A stretch of DNA of 64,000 nucleotides from an uncultured Sphingomonadaceae bacterium (GCA_947497085.1 CANMFE010000003.1:262001-326000); one strand, 5' to 3'. Numbered from the stretch's first letter, positions 33,763 to 42,881 are shown. Made by a program: numbers and translations. Notes: generated by a model from the letters alone, not told the origin.

Positions 33763-35282
33763 TATGCTTCTTCCAGCAGGCCTTCCTTCGCGATTTTCTC
33801 CCGCCATACCAGCGGTGCGAGATGGTGGACACTGTCGCCCGCGCTGTCGACCGCGACAGTCACCGGCATATCCTGCACCTCAAACTCGTAAATCGCTTCC
33901 ATGCCAAGATCTTCAAAGCCCACAATCCTGCTACCTTTGATCGCGCGGCTGACAAGGTACGCGCTGCCGCCCACCGCCATCAGGTATGCCGATTTATGCT
34001 TTTTGATCGCCTCGATCGCCATCGGTCCGCGTTCCGCCTTGCCGACCATGGCCAGCAGACCTTCTTCCAGCATCATGTCGGTAAACTTGTCCATCCGCGT
34101 GGCGGTAGTAGGGCCTGCGGGGCCCACCACTTCCTCACCCACCGGATCAACCGGGCCGACATAATAGATGACGCGCCCGCGAAATTCGACGGGCAACTGT
34201 TCGCCGCGCGCCAGCATATCCTTGATCCGTTTGTGCGCAGCATCCCGCCCGGTCAGCATCTTGCCATTGAGCAAGAGCCGGTCGCCATGTTTCCAGCTCT
34301 GCACTTCTTCGCTGGTCAATTCATCGAGCTGCACCCGTTTTGCTTCGGAAGATGGCGCCCAGTTCACATCGGGCCACTCGTCCAGCTTGGGCGCTTCCAG
34401 ATAGGCAGGCCCGCTGCCGTCCAGCGTAAAGTGCGCATGCCGGGTCGCGGCGCAGTTCGGGATCATCGCCACCGGTTTCGATGCAGCATGGGTCGGAAAA
34501 TCCATGATCTTCACATCCAATATGGTGGAAAGACCGCCCAGTCCCTGCGCACCGATGCCAAGCGCATTGACTTTGTCGAACAATTCGATGCGCAGCTCCT
34601 CAATATCATTGCGCGGTCCGCGTTCTTTCAGCTGCGCCATATCAATACTGCCCATCAGGCTTTCCTTGGCCAGCATCACCGCCTTTTCCGCCGTGCCGCC
34701 AATGCCGATGCCCAGCATGCCGGGCGGGCACCAGCCCGCGCCCATTTGCGGGATCATCTCCAGCACCCAGTCCACAATATTGTCGGACGGATTCATCATC
34801 TTGAACTTCGACTTGTTCTCCGACCCACCGCCTTTCGCCGCGACATCAATGCTGACCGCGCTGCCCGGCACCATTTCGACATGCATGACCGAAGGTGTAT
34901 TGTCCTTCGTATTGCGGCGCGTGAAAGCGGGGTCGGCCAAAATCGAGGCACGCAGCTTGTTTTCAGGGTGCAGGTATGCGCGGCGCACGCCTTCATCGAC
35001 CACCTGCTGTAGCGATTTATCCGATTCCAGACGGCAATCCTGCCCCCATTTCACAAATACCGTGACAATACCCGTATCCTGGCAAATCGGCCGATGCCCC
35101 TCGGCACACATTTTCGAATTGGTGAGGATCTGCGCAATCGCATCCTTGGCCGCGGGCGATTTTTCCGCCCTATACGCCTCACCCAGCGCACGGATATAAT
35201 CCATCGGGTGATAATAGCTGATAAATTGCAGGCTATCTGCCACGCTTTCAATCAGGTCGACTTCTTTGATGATGGTCGTCAT
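33762..35282 (-). CDS. fumA: Class I fumarate hydratase (iron-sulfur)
   Basis: This 506-residue oxygen-sensitive [4Fe-4S] hydro-lyase interconverts fumarate and malate in the TCA cycle. Candidate cluster cysteines are C67 (RPICQDTG), the Cys in GAGWCPPGMLGIGIGG and the Cys in IPNCAATRHAHF; the beta-domain segment GRVIYYVGPVDPVGEEVVGPAGPTTATRMD and VDSAGDSVHH are also typical. It is full length for the single-chain family. It is followed directly by a coupled hypothetical membrane protein and preceded at 77 bases by a patatin gene on the same strand. Confidence 0.94.
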   Translation of the reverse strand: MTTIIKEVDLIESVADSLQFISYYHPMDYIRALGEAYRAEKSPAAKDAIAQILTNSKMCAEGHRPICQDTGIVTVFVKWGQDCRLESDKSLQQVVDEGVRRAYLHPENKLRASILADPAFTRRNTKDNTPSVMHVEMVPGSAVSIDVAAKGGGSENKSKFKMMNPSDNIVDWVLEMIPQMGAGWCPPGMLGIGIGGTAEKAVMLAKESLMGSIDMAQLKERGPRNDIEELRIELFDKVNALGIGAQGLGGLSTILDVKIMDFPTHAASKPVAMIPNCAATRHAHFTLDGSGPAYLEAPKLDEWPDVNWAPSSEAKRVQLDELTSEEVQSWKHGDRLLLNGKMLTGRDAAHKRIKDMLARGEQLPVEFRGRVIYYVGPVDPVGEEVVGPAGPTTATRMDKFTDMMLEEGLLAMVGKAERGPMAIEAIKKHKSAYLMAVGGSAYLVSRAIKGSRIVGFEDLGMEAIYEFEVQDMPVTVAVDSAGDSVHHLAPLVWREKIAKEGLLEEA

Positions 35283-35359
35283 ATCGGCTCCGCCATGTTG
35301 GGAATTGGTTCATGCCTTTTGGCGAATATAGCGGATACAGGCAAGTTTTGTTCGCACCC

Positions 35360-36322
35360 CTAAACCTGCAAAAACAAACGGAGCGAGGGCCACTGGTCAA
35401 TCACCGCCTGCCGCCCGGCATCGATTGCCGCCCGGATTCTGGATGGCTTGAAATCAAGCGCATCCGAAAACGCCACTTCGGGTGCGGGTTCGATAATGCG
35501 CACCGGCGCAAAATTATAGCGGGCAAGCTGTGTATCAAGCGGCATAAGTATCTGTGCAATCTGTTCCCCGGTCAGGCCCATGTCCATCAGCTTGCGCAGC
35601 TGCGATTCCCGCGCGGCAAGCAGGTCGTTAATCAGCATGGCATTATCCACATCGCTGCGCGCGATCTCACCCGTCAGTATCTCGACCGACCGCAGACCGA
35701 TCTCGACCAGGTCATCATAAGTCTTGCCCGGCACAACCGGCGCTTCACGCGGTGAGGCCAGTATCACCAGCAACGCGCGCGGTTTCAGTTTCATCGCGCT
35801 GCTGAGCGGGGCAATGTCGCGCACGCCGCCATCAACCCATTTTGTCCCGTCGCTCGTTTTGAGCGGCTGGAAAAAAGGGGGCTGCGCGCTCGACGCATAG
35901 ACCCAGTCGCCTATATTCGGATTCTTCTCGTCAATATCGACATAGTCACCCGTGGTCAGGTTGACGACACCTACGCGCAGCTTGCGCCGCGATCTGCGCA
36001 GCTTTTCCGGGTCGGCAAAATCCTTGATCTTCTTTTTAATGGCTTTTGCATTGTAGAGCGAGTCGGAGCCGAACAGCGCGCTGGCCGCGCCCAATGGCCG
36101 CTTGCGATAAATATCGCTGTTACGCTTTATCGATAGCCACTGGTCAAGCAATGCGGGCATGTCATTCATAGCCCCGCCCAATGCCTGTATCGCGCCGGTC
36201 GACACACCTGCAAATATGTCAAAGCGGACACCGCGATTCGTTATAAGCTCATCCAGCACACCGACCTGGAATGCGCCGCGCGCACCCCCGCCGGACAGAA
36301 CAGCTGCCAATCCTCCTGCCAT
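35360..36322 (-). CDS. Patatin-like phospholipase
   Basis: This 320-residue lipid acyl hydrolase has the oxyanion motif GGGARGA at residues 11-17, the nucleophile elbow GVSTG at 39-43 (Ser 41) and the catalytic Asp in VDGGVRD. No signal peptide is seen, so it should act in the cytoplasm or at the membrane surface. The family hydrolyses phospholipids or other lipid esters. Lies upstream of fumarase on the same strand. Confidence 0.9.
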   Translation of the reverse strand: MAGGLAAVLSGGGARGAFQVGVLDELITNRGVRFDIFAGVSTGAIQALGGAMNDMPALLDQWLSIKRNSDIYRKRPLGAASALFGSDSLYNAKAIKKKIKDFADPEKLRRSRRKLRVGVVNLTTGDYVDIDEKNPNIGDWVYASSAQPPFFQPLKTSDGTKWVDGGVRDIAPLSSAMKLKPRALLVILASPREAPVVPGKTYDDLVEIGLRSVEILTGEIARSDVDNAMLINDLLAARESQLRKLMDMGLTGEQIAQILMPLDTQLARYNFAPVRIIEPAPEVAFSDALDFKPSRIRAAIDAGRQAVIDQWPSLRLFLQV

Positions 36323-36941
36323 AACACTCTCCTCTGCGCATGCTGCGCGGTTGTTTACCAGTGCTAATCACTTAGCATAAATTGATATTTCATGCTGGAT
36401 AATCTATTTGCACCGGGCGCAGACATATACCGACACGCCCCTGCGTGACTGCCCGCGACAAATGGACGTATTTTTTGCCGCGATGCAATTTTTACACAGC
36501 CCATCATAAAATATAAAAAATTTGATCCTCGCCCTTGCAATTCATGAAGGCCAGCTTTGCCCGCGCGTCGCTGCGCTGCACCATTTTGCTGGTGCGATAA
36601 AGTGAATCATATATGCGGTGAATGGAGTCATTAATTTGTCATTTACCCTCTTGCGTCTGAAAATGATTCAGGCACTATAGGTAGTGTTGGGCCGTTGGGG
36701 GCACATCTACTGCTAGTAGCTGAGGCGAAAGTCGCGATTGAATTGACACATCGCGCGCGGCGTTTTTTGCGCCGAAAAAAGCGCCAGCCCCATGCTGTTT
36801 TCAGACGGTCCGTTGGGGACAGGCTGGGGATAAGTTTTTCGCCGGCACAGATATAAAAATGCTATTCGACAGGTCTGGCCTGCCGAATCGAACACATAGA
36901 GAACAAATATACAGCAATGCTGGGGAACATTCGGGGGCGTC
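36323..36941. promoter_or_regulatory. Regulatory region upstream of nrdA
   Basis: This 619-base stretch has no gene I can support. It contains two short dyads spaced about three helical turns apart, CACTA-TAGG-TAGTG (36673-36686) and CTACT-GCT-AGTAG (36707-36719), a layout like paired NrdR boxes but with non-consensus sequence. Other features are a hairpin GCACCA/TGGTGC (36578-36595), a near-palindrome GGCGTTTTTTGCGCCG followed by AAAAAAGCGCC around 36759-36785, a DnaA-box-like TGGGGATAA (36825-36833) and a leader hairpin ATTCGACAGG/CCTGCCGAAT (36864-36888) about 54 bases before the ATG. Confidence 0.45.
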
Positions 36942-38993
36942 ATGGATTTTAGAGACACGGGCAAGACAGCGGGCATGGATAGCGATACACTGGATACGGC
37001 GGGTGATGATGCGCCGGAAAAAGAAAATGTGTCAAAGGCCGCCCCGCAAAAATCTGCGAAAACAGAGCCCGAAAGCAAACAGGATGGCACAGGCGTGAGC
37101 AACGAAGAAAGACTGATCGAAAAAAGCGGAAGCGAAACGGCGGCGGAAGCGGCGCCTGCCAAGCAAAAGGATGACAGCCACAAGGTCAATCCGCGCCGGT
37201 TCACTATCGCCACCGACGAAAGCCGGGACGCGAACCTGACCGAGTTTGGCAAGGAAACGCTGATCGACCGTTACCTGCTGCCGGGTGAAAAATTCCAGGA
37301 TCTGTTCGCGCGCGTGGCTGATGCCTATGCCGATGATCAGGATCATGCGCAGCGGCTATATGACTATATTTCCAAGCTGTGGTTCATGCCCGCCACGCCT
37401 GTGCTGTCAAACGGCGGCACCGGACGCGGCCTGCCCATTTCATGCTATCTCAACTCGGTCGACGACTCATTGGGCGGGATCGTCAACACATGGAACGAGA
37501 ATGTCTGGCTCGCTTCGCGCGGCGGCGGCATTGGCACCTATTGGGGCAGCGTGCGCGGGATTGGCGAGCCGGTCGGCCTGAACGGCAAGACATCGGGCAT
37601 CATTCCGTTTGTGCGGGTGATGGACAGCCTGACGCTCGCCATTTCGCAGGGGTCACTGCGCCGCGGCAGCGCCGCCTGTTATCTCGACGTCAGCCATCCC
37701 GAAATTGAGGAATTCCTCGAAATCCGCAAGCCGTCGGGCGATTTCAACCGCAAGGCGTTGAACCTGCACCATGGCGTGCTCATCACCGATGAATTTATGG
37801 AAGCGGTGCGTGACGGCGCGGAATTTGACCTGAAATCACCCAAGGATGGCAGTGTGCGCGGCACGGTTGACGCCCGCTCGCTGTTCCAGAAACTGGTGGA
37901 AACCCGCCTTGCCACGGGCGAGCCCTATATCGTGTTCGCCGACACGGTAAACCGGATGATGCCGAAACATCACCGCGATGTCGGCCTGAAAGTTTCCACA
38001 TCCAACCTTTGCAGTGAAATCACTTTGCCCACGGGTCGCGACCAGCATGGTGAAGACCGCACTGCGGTCTGCTGTCTCTCCTCCCTCAACCTTGACAAAT
38101 GGGATGAGTGGAGCGGGGACGGCCTGTTTATCGAGGATGTAATGCGCATGCTCGACAATGTGCTGCAGGACTATATTGACCGCGCACCCGAAGAAATGGC
38201 GCGCGCCAAATATAGCGCGATGCGCGAACGCAGTGTCGGCCTGGGCGTGATGGGCTATCACAGCTTCCTGCAGGCCCGCGGGCTTGGCTTTGAAAGCGCC
38301 ATGGCGAAATCGTGGAACATGAAAATCTTCAAGCATATTTCGGGCAAGGCGTCCGAAGCCTCAATGATGCTGGCAAAAGAACGCGGTCCCTGCCCTGATG
38401 CAGCCGATCAGGGCGCGATGGAACGCTTCAGCTGCAAGATGGCAATCGCGCCGACCGCGTCCATCTCCATCATCTGCGGCGGCGCCAGCGCATGTATCGA
38501 ACCGATCCCGGCGAATATCTATACGCACAAAACCCTGTCGGGCAGCTTTATCGTCAAGAACCCGCACCTGGAAAAAGTGCTGCAGAAAAAATCGAAAGAC
38601 AGCGCCAATGTGTGGAACTCGATCCTCGAGAAAGGCGGCAGTGTGCAGCATCTCGACTTCCTGACACAGGAAGAAAAGGACACATTCAAAACCAGCTTTG
38701 AGATTGACCAGCGCTGGCTGCTCGAACTCGCCGCGGACCGCACGCCGTTTATTGACCAGGCACAGTCGCTCAACCTCTTCATCCCTGCGGATGTCGACAA
38801 ATGGGACCTGCTGATGCTACATTACAAGGCGTGGGAGCTAGGCATCAAGTCGCTCTATTACCTGCGTTCCAAATCAATCCAGCGTGCCGGTTTTGCAGGC
38901 GGGGTCGAAGCGGACAACACGCTGGACGCAAAACAGGTCGAACTCGCCACCGCGGAAAGCACCGACTATGACGAGTGTCTGGCGTGCCAGTGA
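36942..38993 (+). CDS. nrdA: Ribonucleoside-diphosphate reductase, alpha subunit
   Basis: This 683-residue class Ia large subunit reduces ribonucleotides to deoxyribonucleotides. The redox Cys lies in GLPISCYLNSVDD (near 168), the thiyl-radical Cys in STSNLCSEI (near 357), its partner in TAVCCLSSLNL, and the C-terminal shuttle pair in DECLACQ. The first 85 residues are a charged, probably disordered extension, and I see no N-terminal ATP-cone, so the usual dATP switch would be missing or altered. ATG with GGGGGC upstream. It is followed by a small membrane protein gene and nrdB. Confidence 0.95.
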   Translation: MDFRDTGKTAGMDSDTLDTAGDDAPEKENVSKAAPQKSAKTEPESKQDGTGVSNEERLIEKSGSETAAEAAPAKQKDDSHKVNPRRFTIATDESRDANLTEFGKETLIDRYLLPGEKFQDLFARVADAYADDQDHAQRLYDYISKLWFMPATPVLSNGGTGRGLPISCYLNSVDDSLGGIVNTWNENVWLASRGGGIGTYWGSVRGIGEPVGLNGKTSGIIPFVRVMDSLTLAISQGSLRRGSAACYLDVSHPEIEEFLEIRKPSGDFNRKALNLHHGVLITDEFMEAVRDGAEFDLKSPKDGSVRGTVDARSLFQKLVETRLATGEPYIVFADTVNRMMPKHHRDVGLKVSTSNLCSEITLPTGRDQHGEDRTAVCCLSSLNLDKWDEWSGDGLFIEDVMRMLDNVLQDYIDRAPEEMARAKYSAMRERSVGLGVMGYHSFLQARGLGFESAMAKSWNMKIFKHISGKASEASMMLAKERGPCPDAADQGAMERFSCKMAIAPTASISIICGGASACIEPIPANIYTHKTLSGSFIVKNPHLEKVLQKKSKDSANVWNSILEKGGSVQHLDFLTQEEKDTFKTSFEIDQRWLLELAADRTPFIDQAQSLNLFIPADVDKWDLLMLHYKAWELGIKSLYYLRSKSIQRAGFAGGVEADNTLDAKQVELATAESTDYDECLACQ

Positions 38994-39032
38994 CGCTTCC
39001 CGTAACGCAAGGAGCATAAGGTAGGCGCAGCC

Positions 39033-39269
39033 ATGGTGATAAGCCCGTCAACACTGGTCTGGATCACGATCGCCTTTGCCGCGATCTGTCTGTGGCAGAT
39101 GCTGGCCGGGCTTTCCAAGATGCGCCGTGCCAGGGCCGAACCCGGCCATCCACATGCGCCTTTATGGGTGAAAATGGGCAGGATACAGGCGATAGCCGGC
39201 GGCGCGATGCTGGCAGGCAATATCCTGCTCAACCTGCCCATGCTGCGGGCTTTGCTAAGCAGCAGCTAA
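39033..39269 (+). CDS. Small membrane protein between nrdA and nrdB
   Basis: This 78-residue protein has two hydrophobic helices (VWITIAFAAICLWQMLAGL and IAGGAMLAGNILLNLPML) joined by a basic, Pro-rich hydrophilic loop. It begins 39 bases after nrdA and ends 32 bases before nrdB, so it lies inside the nrd transcript. I do not recognise a family. Ribosome-site candidates are AAGGAG about 20 bases upstream and a nearer AGGTAGG. Confidence 0.6.
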   Translation: MVISPSTLVWITIAFAAICLWQMLAGLSKMRRARAEPGHPHAPLWVKMGRIQAIAGGAMLAGNILLNLPMLRALLSSS

Positions 39270-39301
39270 AACAGAATTGAAACACAAGGAAGCAAAAGAA
39301 G

Positions 39302-40351
39302 ATGTCATTACTCGAAGCCCGCACACAATATAAACCGTTTGAATATCCATGGGCCTATGACTTCTGGAAACGCCAGCAGCAGATCCACTGGATGCCGGAG
39401 GAAGTGCCGCTGGGCGAGGATTGCCGCGACTGGGCGCAGAAGCTTTCCGACCATGAGCGCAACCTGCTGACGCAAATCTTCCGCTTCTTTACGCAGGCCG
39501 ATGTCGAGGTGCAGAACTGCTATCACGACAAATATGGCCGCGTGTTCAAGCCGACCGAGATCAAGATGATGCTCACCGCATTTTCCAACATGGAAACGGT
39601 GCATATCGCCGCTTACTCGCACCTGCTCGACACGATCGGCATGCCCGAAAGCGAGTACGGCATGTTCCTGGAATATGAGGAAATGGCCGCAAAGCATGAT
39701 TACCTCAACGAATTCGGCGTCGATAATGACGAGGATATCGCCAAGACGCTGGCCATGTTCGGCGGATTCACCGAAGGGCTACAGCTGTTCGCGTCATTCG
39801 CCATGCTGATGAACTTCCCGCGCTTTAACAAGATGAAGGGCATGGGACAGATCGTGAGCTGGTCGGTGCGCGACGAAAGCCTGCACTGCGAAGGCATCAC
39901 GAAACTCTTCCACGCGTTTTGTGCAGAGCGCGACTGCCTGACCAAGTCGGTCAAGGAAGATATTATCGACTGCTGCCAGAAAACCGTCCGGCTTGAGGAT
40001 GCCTTTATTGACCTTGCGTTTGAGGACGGCCCCGTGCCCGGCATGACCGCGAAGGAAATCAAGAAGTACATCCGCTATATCGCCGACTGGCGGCTGGGGC
40101 AGCTTGGCTTCCAGCCGATCTATATGGTCGAGGACCACCCGCTGCCATGGCTCGCGCCATTGCTCAACGGGGTTGAGCACGCCAATTTCTTCGAAACCCG
40201 CGCTACCGAATATTCCAAGGCCGCCACCACCGGCAACTGGAACGACGTGTGGGACAGCTTCGACAAACGCAAGGGCAAACCCGCGAACGAGGATGTCGCT
40301 GCGGATGAGGGGCCGGATATGTTTGAGGATGCGGGAGTCGCGGCGGAGTAG
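39302..40351 (+). CDS. nrdB: Ribonucleoside-diphosphate reductase, beta subunit
   Basis: This 349-residue class Ia small subunit carries the diferric-tyrosyl radical cofactor. Iron ligands appear in QADVEVQNCY, METVHIAAYSHLL, FTEGLQLFASF and RDESLHCEG. The Tyr in HIAAYSHLL sits at the radical position (four residues after the ligand His, as Tyr122 in E. coli), so it is not the radical-less Chlamydia type. ATG with AAGGAAG upstream. The C-terminal tail is acidic, as needed to dock to NrdA. The restriction-modification genes follow immediately. Confidence 0.95.
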   Translation: MSLLEARTQYKPFEYPWAYDFWKRQQQIHWMPEEVPLGEDCRDWAQKLSDHERNLLTQIFRFFTQADVEVQNCYHDKYGRVFKPTEIKMMLTAFSNMETVHIAAYSHLLDTIGMPESEYGMFLEYEEMAAKHDYLNEFGVDNDEDIAKTLAMFGGFTEGLQLFASFAMLMNFPRFNKMKGMGQIVSWSVRDESLHCEGITKLFHAFCAERDCLTKSVKEDIIDCCQKTVRLEDAFIDLAFEDGPVPGMTAKEIKKYIRYIADWRLGQLGFQPIYMVEDHPLPWLAPLLNGVEHANFFETRATEYSKAATTGNWNDVWDSFDKRKGKPANEDVAADEGPDMFEDAGVAAE

Positions 40352-40352
40352 G

Positions 40353-40387
40353 TTGACTTACACAATGTTCATGATATGTTCCATATC
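40353..40387 (+). promoter_or_regulatory. Promoter and dyad of the restriction-modification operon
   Basis: TTGACT (40353-40358) and TATGTT (40375-40380) are spaced by 16 bases right after the nrdB stop. An inverted repeat GATATG-TTC-CATATC (40373-40387) overlaps the -10 element and could allow repression by the methyltransferase or another factor. Confidence 0.4.
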
Positions 40388-40407
40388 AGTAAAAAGGGAC
40401 GCATATT

Positions 40408-41364
40408 ATGCAATCTATTGAGTTTTGTGCTGGTGCGGGTGGGCAAGCCTTGGGTTTGGAGCAAGCCGGTTTTCGTCACAACGCCTTAGTTGAGATTGAG
40501 CCCGATTTTGCCGAAACACTGCGACTAAACCGTCCGCAATGGGACGTACGTACCGCTGATATGAATTCATTTGATGGCACTCCGTTCAAAGGTACAGAAT
40601 TATTAACTGCCGGTCTTCCCTGCCCGCCATTCTCAATCGCTGGAAAACAGTTGGGTGAACGCGACGAACGAAACCTCTTTCCAGCTGCACTGCGATTAAT
40701 CGACGAAATTCGTCCCAAAGCCATAATGATTGAGAACGTCCGTGGTTTCTTGTCTGCCGTATTTGAAGATTATAGACTCGGCCTAAAGAAACAGTTGAGC
40801 AAACTTGGCTACCATGCTGACTGGCGACTATTGAATGCCTCCGACTTCGGTGTGCCCCAGCTACGGCCCAGAGTAGTAATAGTCGCTATTCGCAAAGACT
40901 TAATCGAAGCATTTGACTGGCCTGCAGCACTTAAGCAGAATCCCCCATCCGTGGGGGAAACACTCTATGATCTGATGGCCGAAAATGGCTGGCGCGGGGC
41001 AAAAAAATGGGCCGATAACGCAGATGATATTGCACCGACTATTGTCGGTGGTTCCAAAAAACATGGAGGGCCTGATCTGGGGCCTACACGTGCACGCAAA
41101 GCATGGGCTGCTTTAGGTGTAGAAGGCAAAAGCCTTTTCAACGAGGCGCCTGACTCAGATTTTGTGGGTACGCCTCGCCTGACAGTACGTATGGTTGCCA
41201 GACTACAGGGGTTTCCAGATAGCTGGCAATTTTATGGCAAAAAAACCAGTAGCTATCGCCAGGTAGGCAATGCCTTTCCTCCCCCAGTGGCAAAGGCAGT
41301 TGCAAATAATCTAAAAATGGCCCTGTCTGTACAAAAGCTTTTCTCGGTTCAGAAAGTTGCCTGA
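40408..41364 (+). CDS. DNA (cytosine-5) methyltransferase of a type II RM system
   Basis: This 318-residue C5-MTase modifies the host's copies of the restriction site. Motif I is FCAGAGGQALGLEQAGF, motif IV with catalytic Cys 72 is AGLPCPPFSIAG, motif VI is IENVRGF, motif VIII is QLRPRVVIVAI, and motif X is YRQVGNAFPPPVAKA. The short variable region fits a single-specificity enzyme. Composition is clearly more AT-rich than its neighbours, with frequent TTT, AAA and TTA codons, which suggests recent acquisition. It overlaps the endonuclease gene by 8 bases. Confidence 0.93.
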   Translation: MQSIEFCAGAGGQALGLEQAGFRHNALVEIEPDFAETLRLNRPQWDVRTADMNSFDGTPFKGTELLTAGLPCPPFSIAGKQLGERDERNLFPAALRLIDEIRPKAIMIENVRGFLSAVFEDYRLGLKKQLSKLGYHADWRLLNASDFGVPQLRPRVVIVAIRKDLIEAFDWPAALKQNPPSVGETLYDLMAENGWRGAKKWADNADDIAPTIVGGSKKHGGPDLGPTRARKAWAALGVEGKSLFNEAPDSDFVGTPRLTVRMVARLQGFPDSWQFYGKKTSSYRQVGNAFPPPVAKAVANNLKMALSVQKLFSVQKVA

Positions 41365-42253
41365 CCGGTTTCCTAGTGACGGCTACAGACCGCTGGAACC
41401 TGACCACCCTGACTTTGCCGATCTACATTCTTTAGAGAAGGACTTGATGGCAGCAGTAGGCGGCAAAAAAATATTCGAAGAAAAGCTTCGAGGTTTTTTC
41501 CGTTCAGCTATTGATGAAGTGATTGATACGGCACGAACAGGTCGCTTTTTCTTTAAAGAGCTTGAGAAAACTGAAAAAACCTACTTAGGAACCAAATTCG
41601 AAATATTACTGCGCGATTGGCTAAAAGTCCCTAAAGGTGTCTATCTAGATTTGCTGATTGGTGAACGTGAAGTTGATGTAAAATTTACGAGTGCAGGCAA
41701 ATCAGGGTGGATGATTCCGCCAGAAGCCATAGATCAATTCTGCATTTTAATGCGTATTGATGAAGCTAAATCCCAATGTAGCTTTGGTCTCATAAGGGCA
41801 CGCCCCGATTACCTTCGGTCCGGTAAAAATAGAGACAAAAAGACATCTATCTCTGCAGCTGGAAGAGATAACATTTGGCAGATTGCTTGGGATTACGATT
41901 ATACTCCAAATTTTTGGACGTTAGTTAACGAAAGTGACAGGAATGCAATTATGTCACTCAAAGGTGGAACAAAGCGAATTGCAATGCTTTTTGAGCGTTA
42001 TCAAAATATTCCTGTATCCAGAGTCCAAATTGCTGCTGTAGCTGCCCAAGACGACTTCATGAAACGTATTCGCCGAAATGGTGGTGCTCGCGATATTTTA
42101 GCACCCATGGGTATCGCCATACTCTATTCGGAAACTGATAGGGACTTGATGCACAAACTTAAACTCAAATTCGGCAGTCGTGAATTCATGTCATATTTCC
42201 CTAAGGATAAATATGAAACCCAACTCCTGAAAGAAGTAAAACATATTGATTAA
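41357..42253 (+). CDS. NaeI family type II restriction endonuclease
   Basis: This 298-residue protein aligns by eye with my memory of NaeI (a type IIE enzyme cutting GCCGGC): RTGRFFFKELEKTEKTYLGT, then SGWMIPPEAIDQFC and a C-terminal QDDFMKRIRRNGGARDILAP in the effector-DNA-binding domain. With a constant offset of 12, NaeI's catalytic E70, D86, D95 and K97 correspond to E82, D98, D107 and K109 here, and NaeI Leu43 corresponds to Val55, so it is a nuclease-type, not topoisomerase-type, residue. The start is probably TTG at 41357, overlapping the methyltransferase; an ATG at 41447 has AAGGA but would cut into the aligned N-terminus. AT-rich. Confidence 0.85.
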   Translation: MPDRFPSDGYRPLEPDHPDFADLHSLEKDLMAAVGGKKIFEEKLRGFFRSAIDEVIDTARTGRFFFKELEKTEKTYLGTKFEILLRDWLKVPKGVYLDLLIGEREVDVKFTSAGKSGWMIPPEAIDQFCILMRIDEAKSQCSFGLIRARPDYLRSGKNRDKKTSISAAGRDNIWQIAWDYDYTPNFWTLVNESDRNAIMSLKGGTKRIAMLFERYQNIPVSRVQIAAVAAQDDFMKRIRRNGGARDILAPMGIAILYSETDRDLMHKLKLKFGSREFMSYFPKDKYETQLLKEVKHID

Positions 42254-42284
42254 GTTTTAACGTTATCGCAACAATCCCCGCCCC

Positions 42285-42881
42285 CTAACACCAGCTCCTC
42301 TTATACCCCCGCCACCTCTCCGCCAGGCCTTCCTCGACCAGTGTGTCGCCTAGGCTCTCCCCGCCGCGCGTCACCACGCGGAGCTGGCGGCCGTAGCGGT
42401 CGGTTTCGCGGTCTATACTTTCCAGATCAAACGCGCCCGCGTTGAGCAGTTCGCGCAGCCGGTATGTGGCGCGCTGGCCCAGTGCCGCCTCGGCATCGCA
42501 GGCGGGGTCGCTGACCTCTGGCGTGTTGATGTCCGCAATGCGGATCTTGTTCCCTCCGTGCCAGATCGTGTCACCATCGACCACGCAATTGATGCGCGGG
42601 CCAAAGCCGCAGACCGAAAACTGCGTCCGATATGGATCAGTCACCGCCGCAGGGGCCGTGCCCGCACCGCCCATCAGCCCCGCCGCGCGCGCCGGCAGCG
42701 GCCCGTCATAAAACCAGATCGCGGCAAATACCGCGGCACATAATGCAGCGGTCAGCACCGCAAAAGCGCCCCAGCCCATGCCCCGCTCCCGCAGCATCTC
42801 AGGCGGCAGGAAACGCAGCCTTTCTGCCTTGCGCCGGGGATAGGGGTGGCGCGGAAACGGGGTGACATTATGCTTGCCCAT
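42285..42881 (-). CDS. Membrane-anchored staphylococcal-nuclease-like protein
   Basis: This 198-residue protein has a basic N-terminus, one transmembrane helix (about 36-56, WGAFAVLTAALCAAVFAAIW) and an SNase domain with CVVDGDTIWHGGNKIRIADI, NTPEVSDP and DRETDRYGRQLRVV, including the Asp/Arg residues of the nuclease active site. It should be anchored to the inner membrane with the nuclease outside. It ends convergently with the restriction endonuclease gene. Confidence 0.88.
   Translation of the reverse strand: MGKHNVTPFPRHPYPRRKAERLRFLPPEMLRERGMGWGAFAVLTAALCAAVFAAIWFYDGPLPARAAGLMGGAGTAPAAVTDPYRTQFSVCGFGPRINCVVDGDTIWHGGNKIRIADINTPEVSDPACDAEAALGQRATYRLRELLNAGAFDLESIDRETDRYGRQLRVVTRGGESLGDTLVEEGLAERWRGYKRSWC

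Noticed and set aside
33822..35012. Long plus-strand open frame (396 codons) opposite fumarase
   Set aside because: It is antisense to a clear class I fumarase, is rich in His/Arg/Gln as expected for a complementary-strand frame, and matches no family.
36825..36833. DnaA box in the nrdA promoter
   Set aside because: Single site with one mismatch to TTATCCACA in the minus orientation; too weak to list on its own.
36713..37252. Minus-strand 179-codon frame over the nrdA start
   Set aside because: Ser/Leu/Val-rich composition from reading the charged NrdA N-terminus in reverse; no ribosome site or family match.
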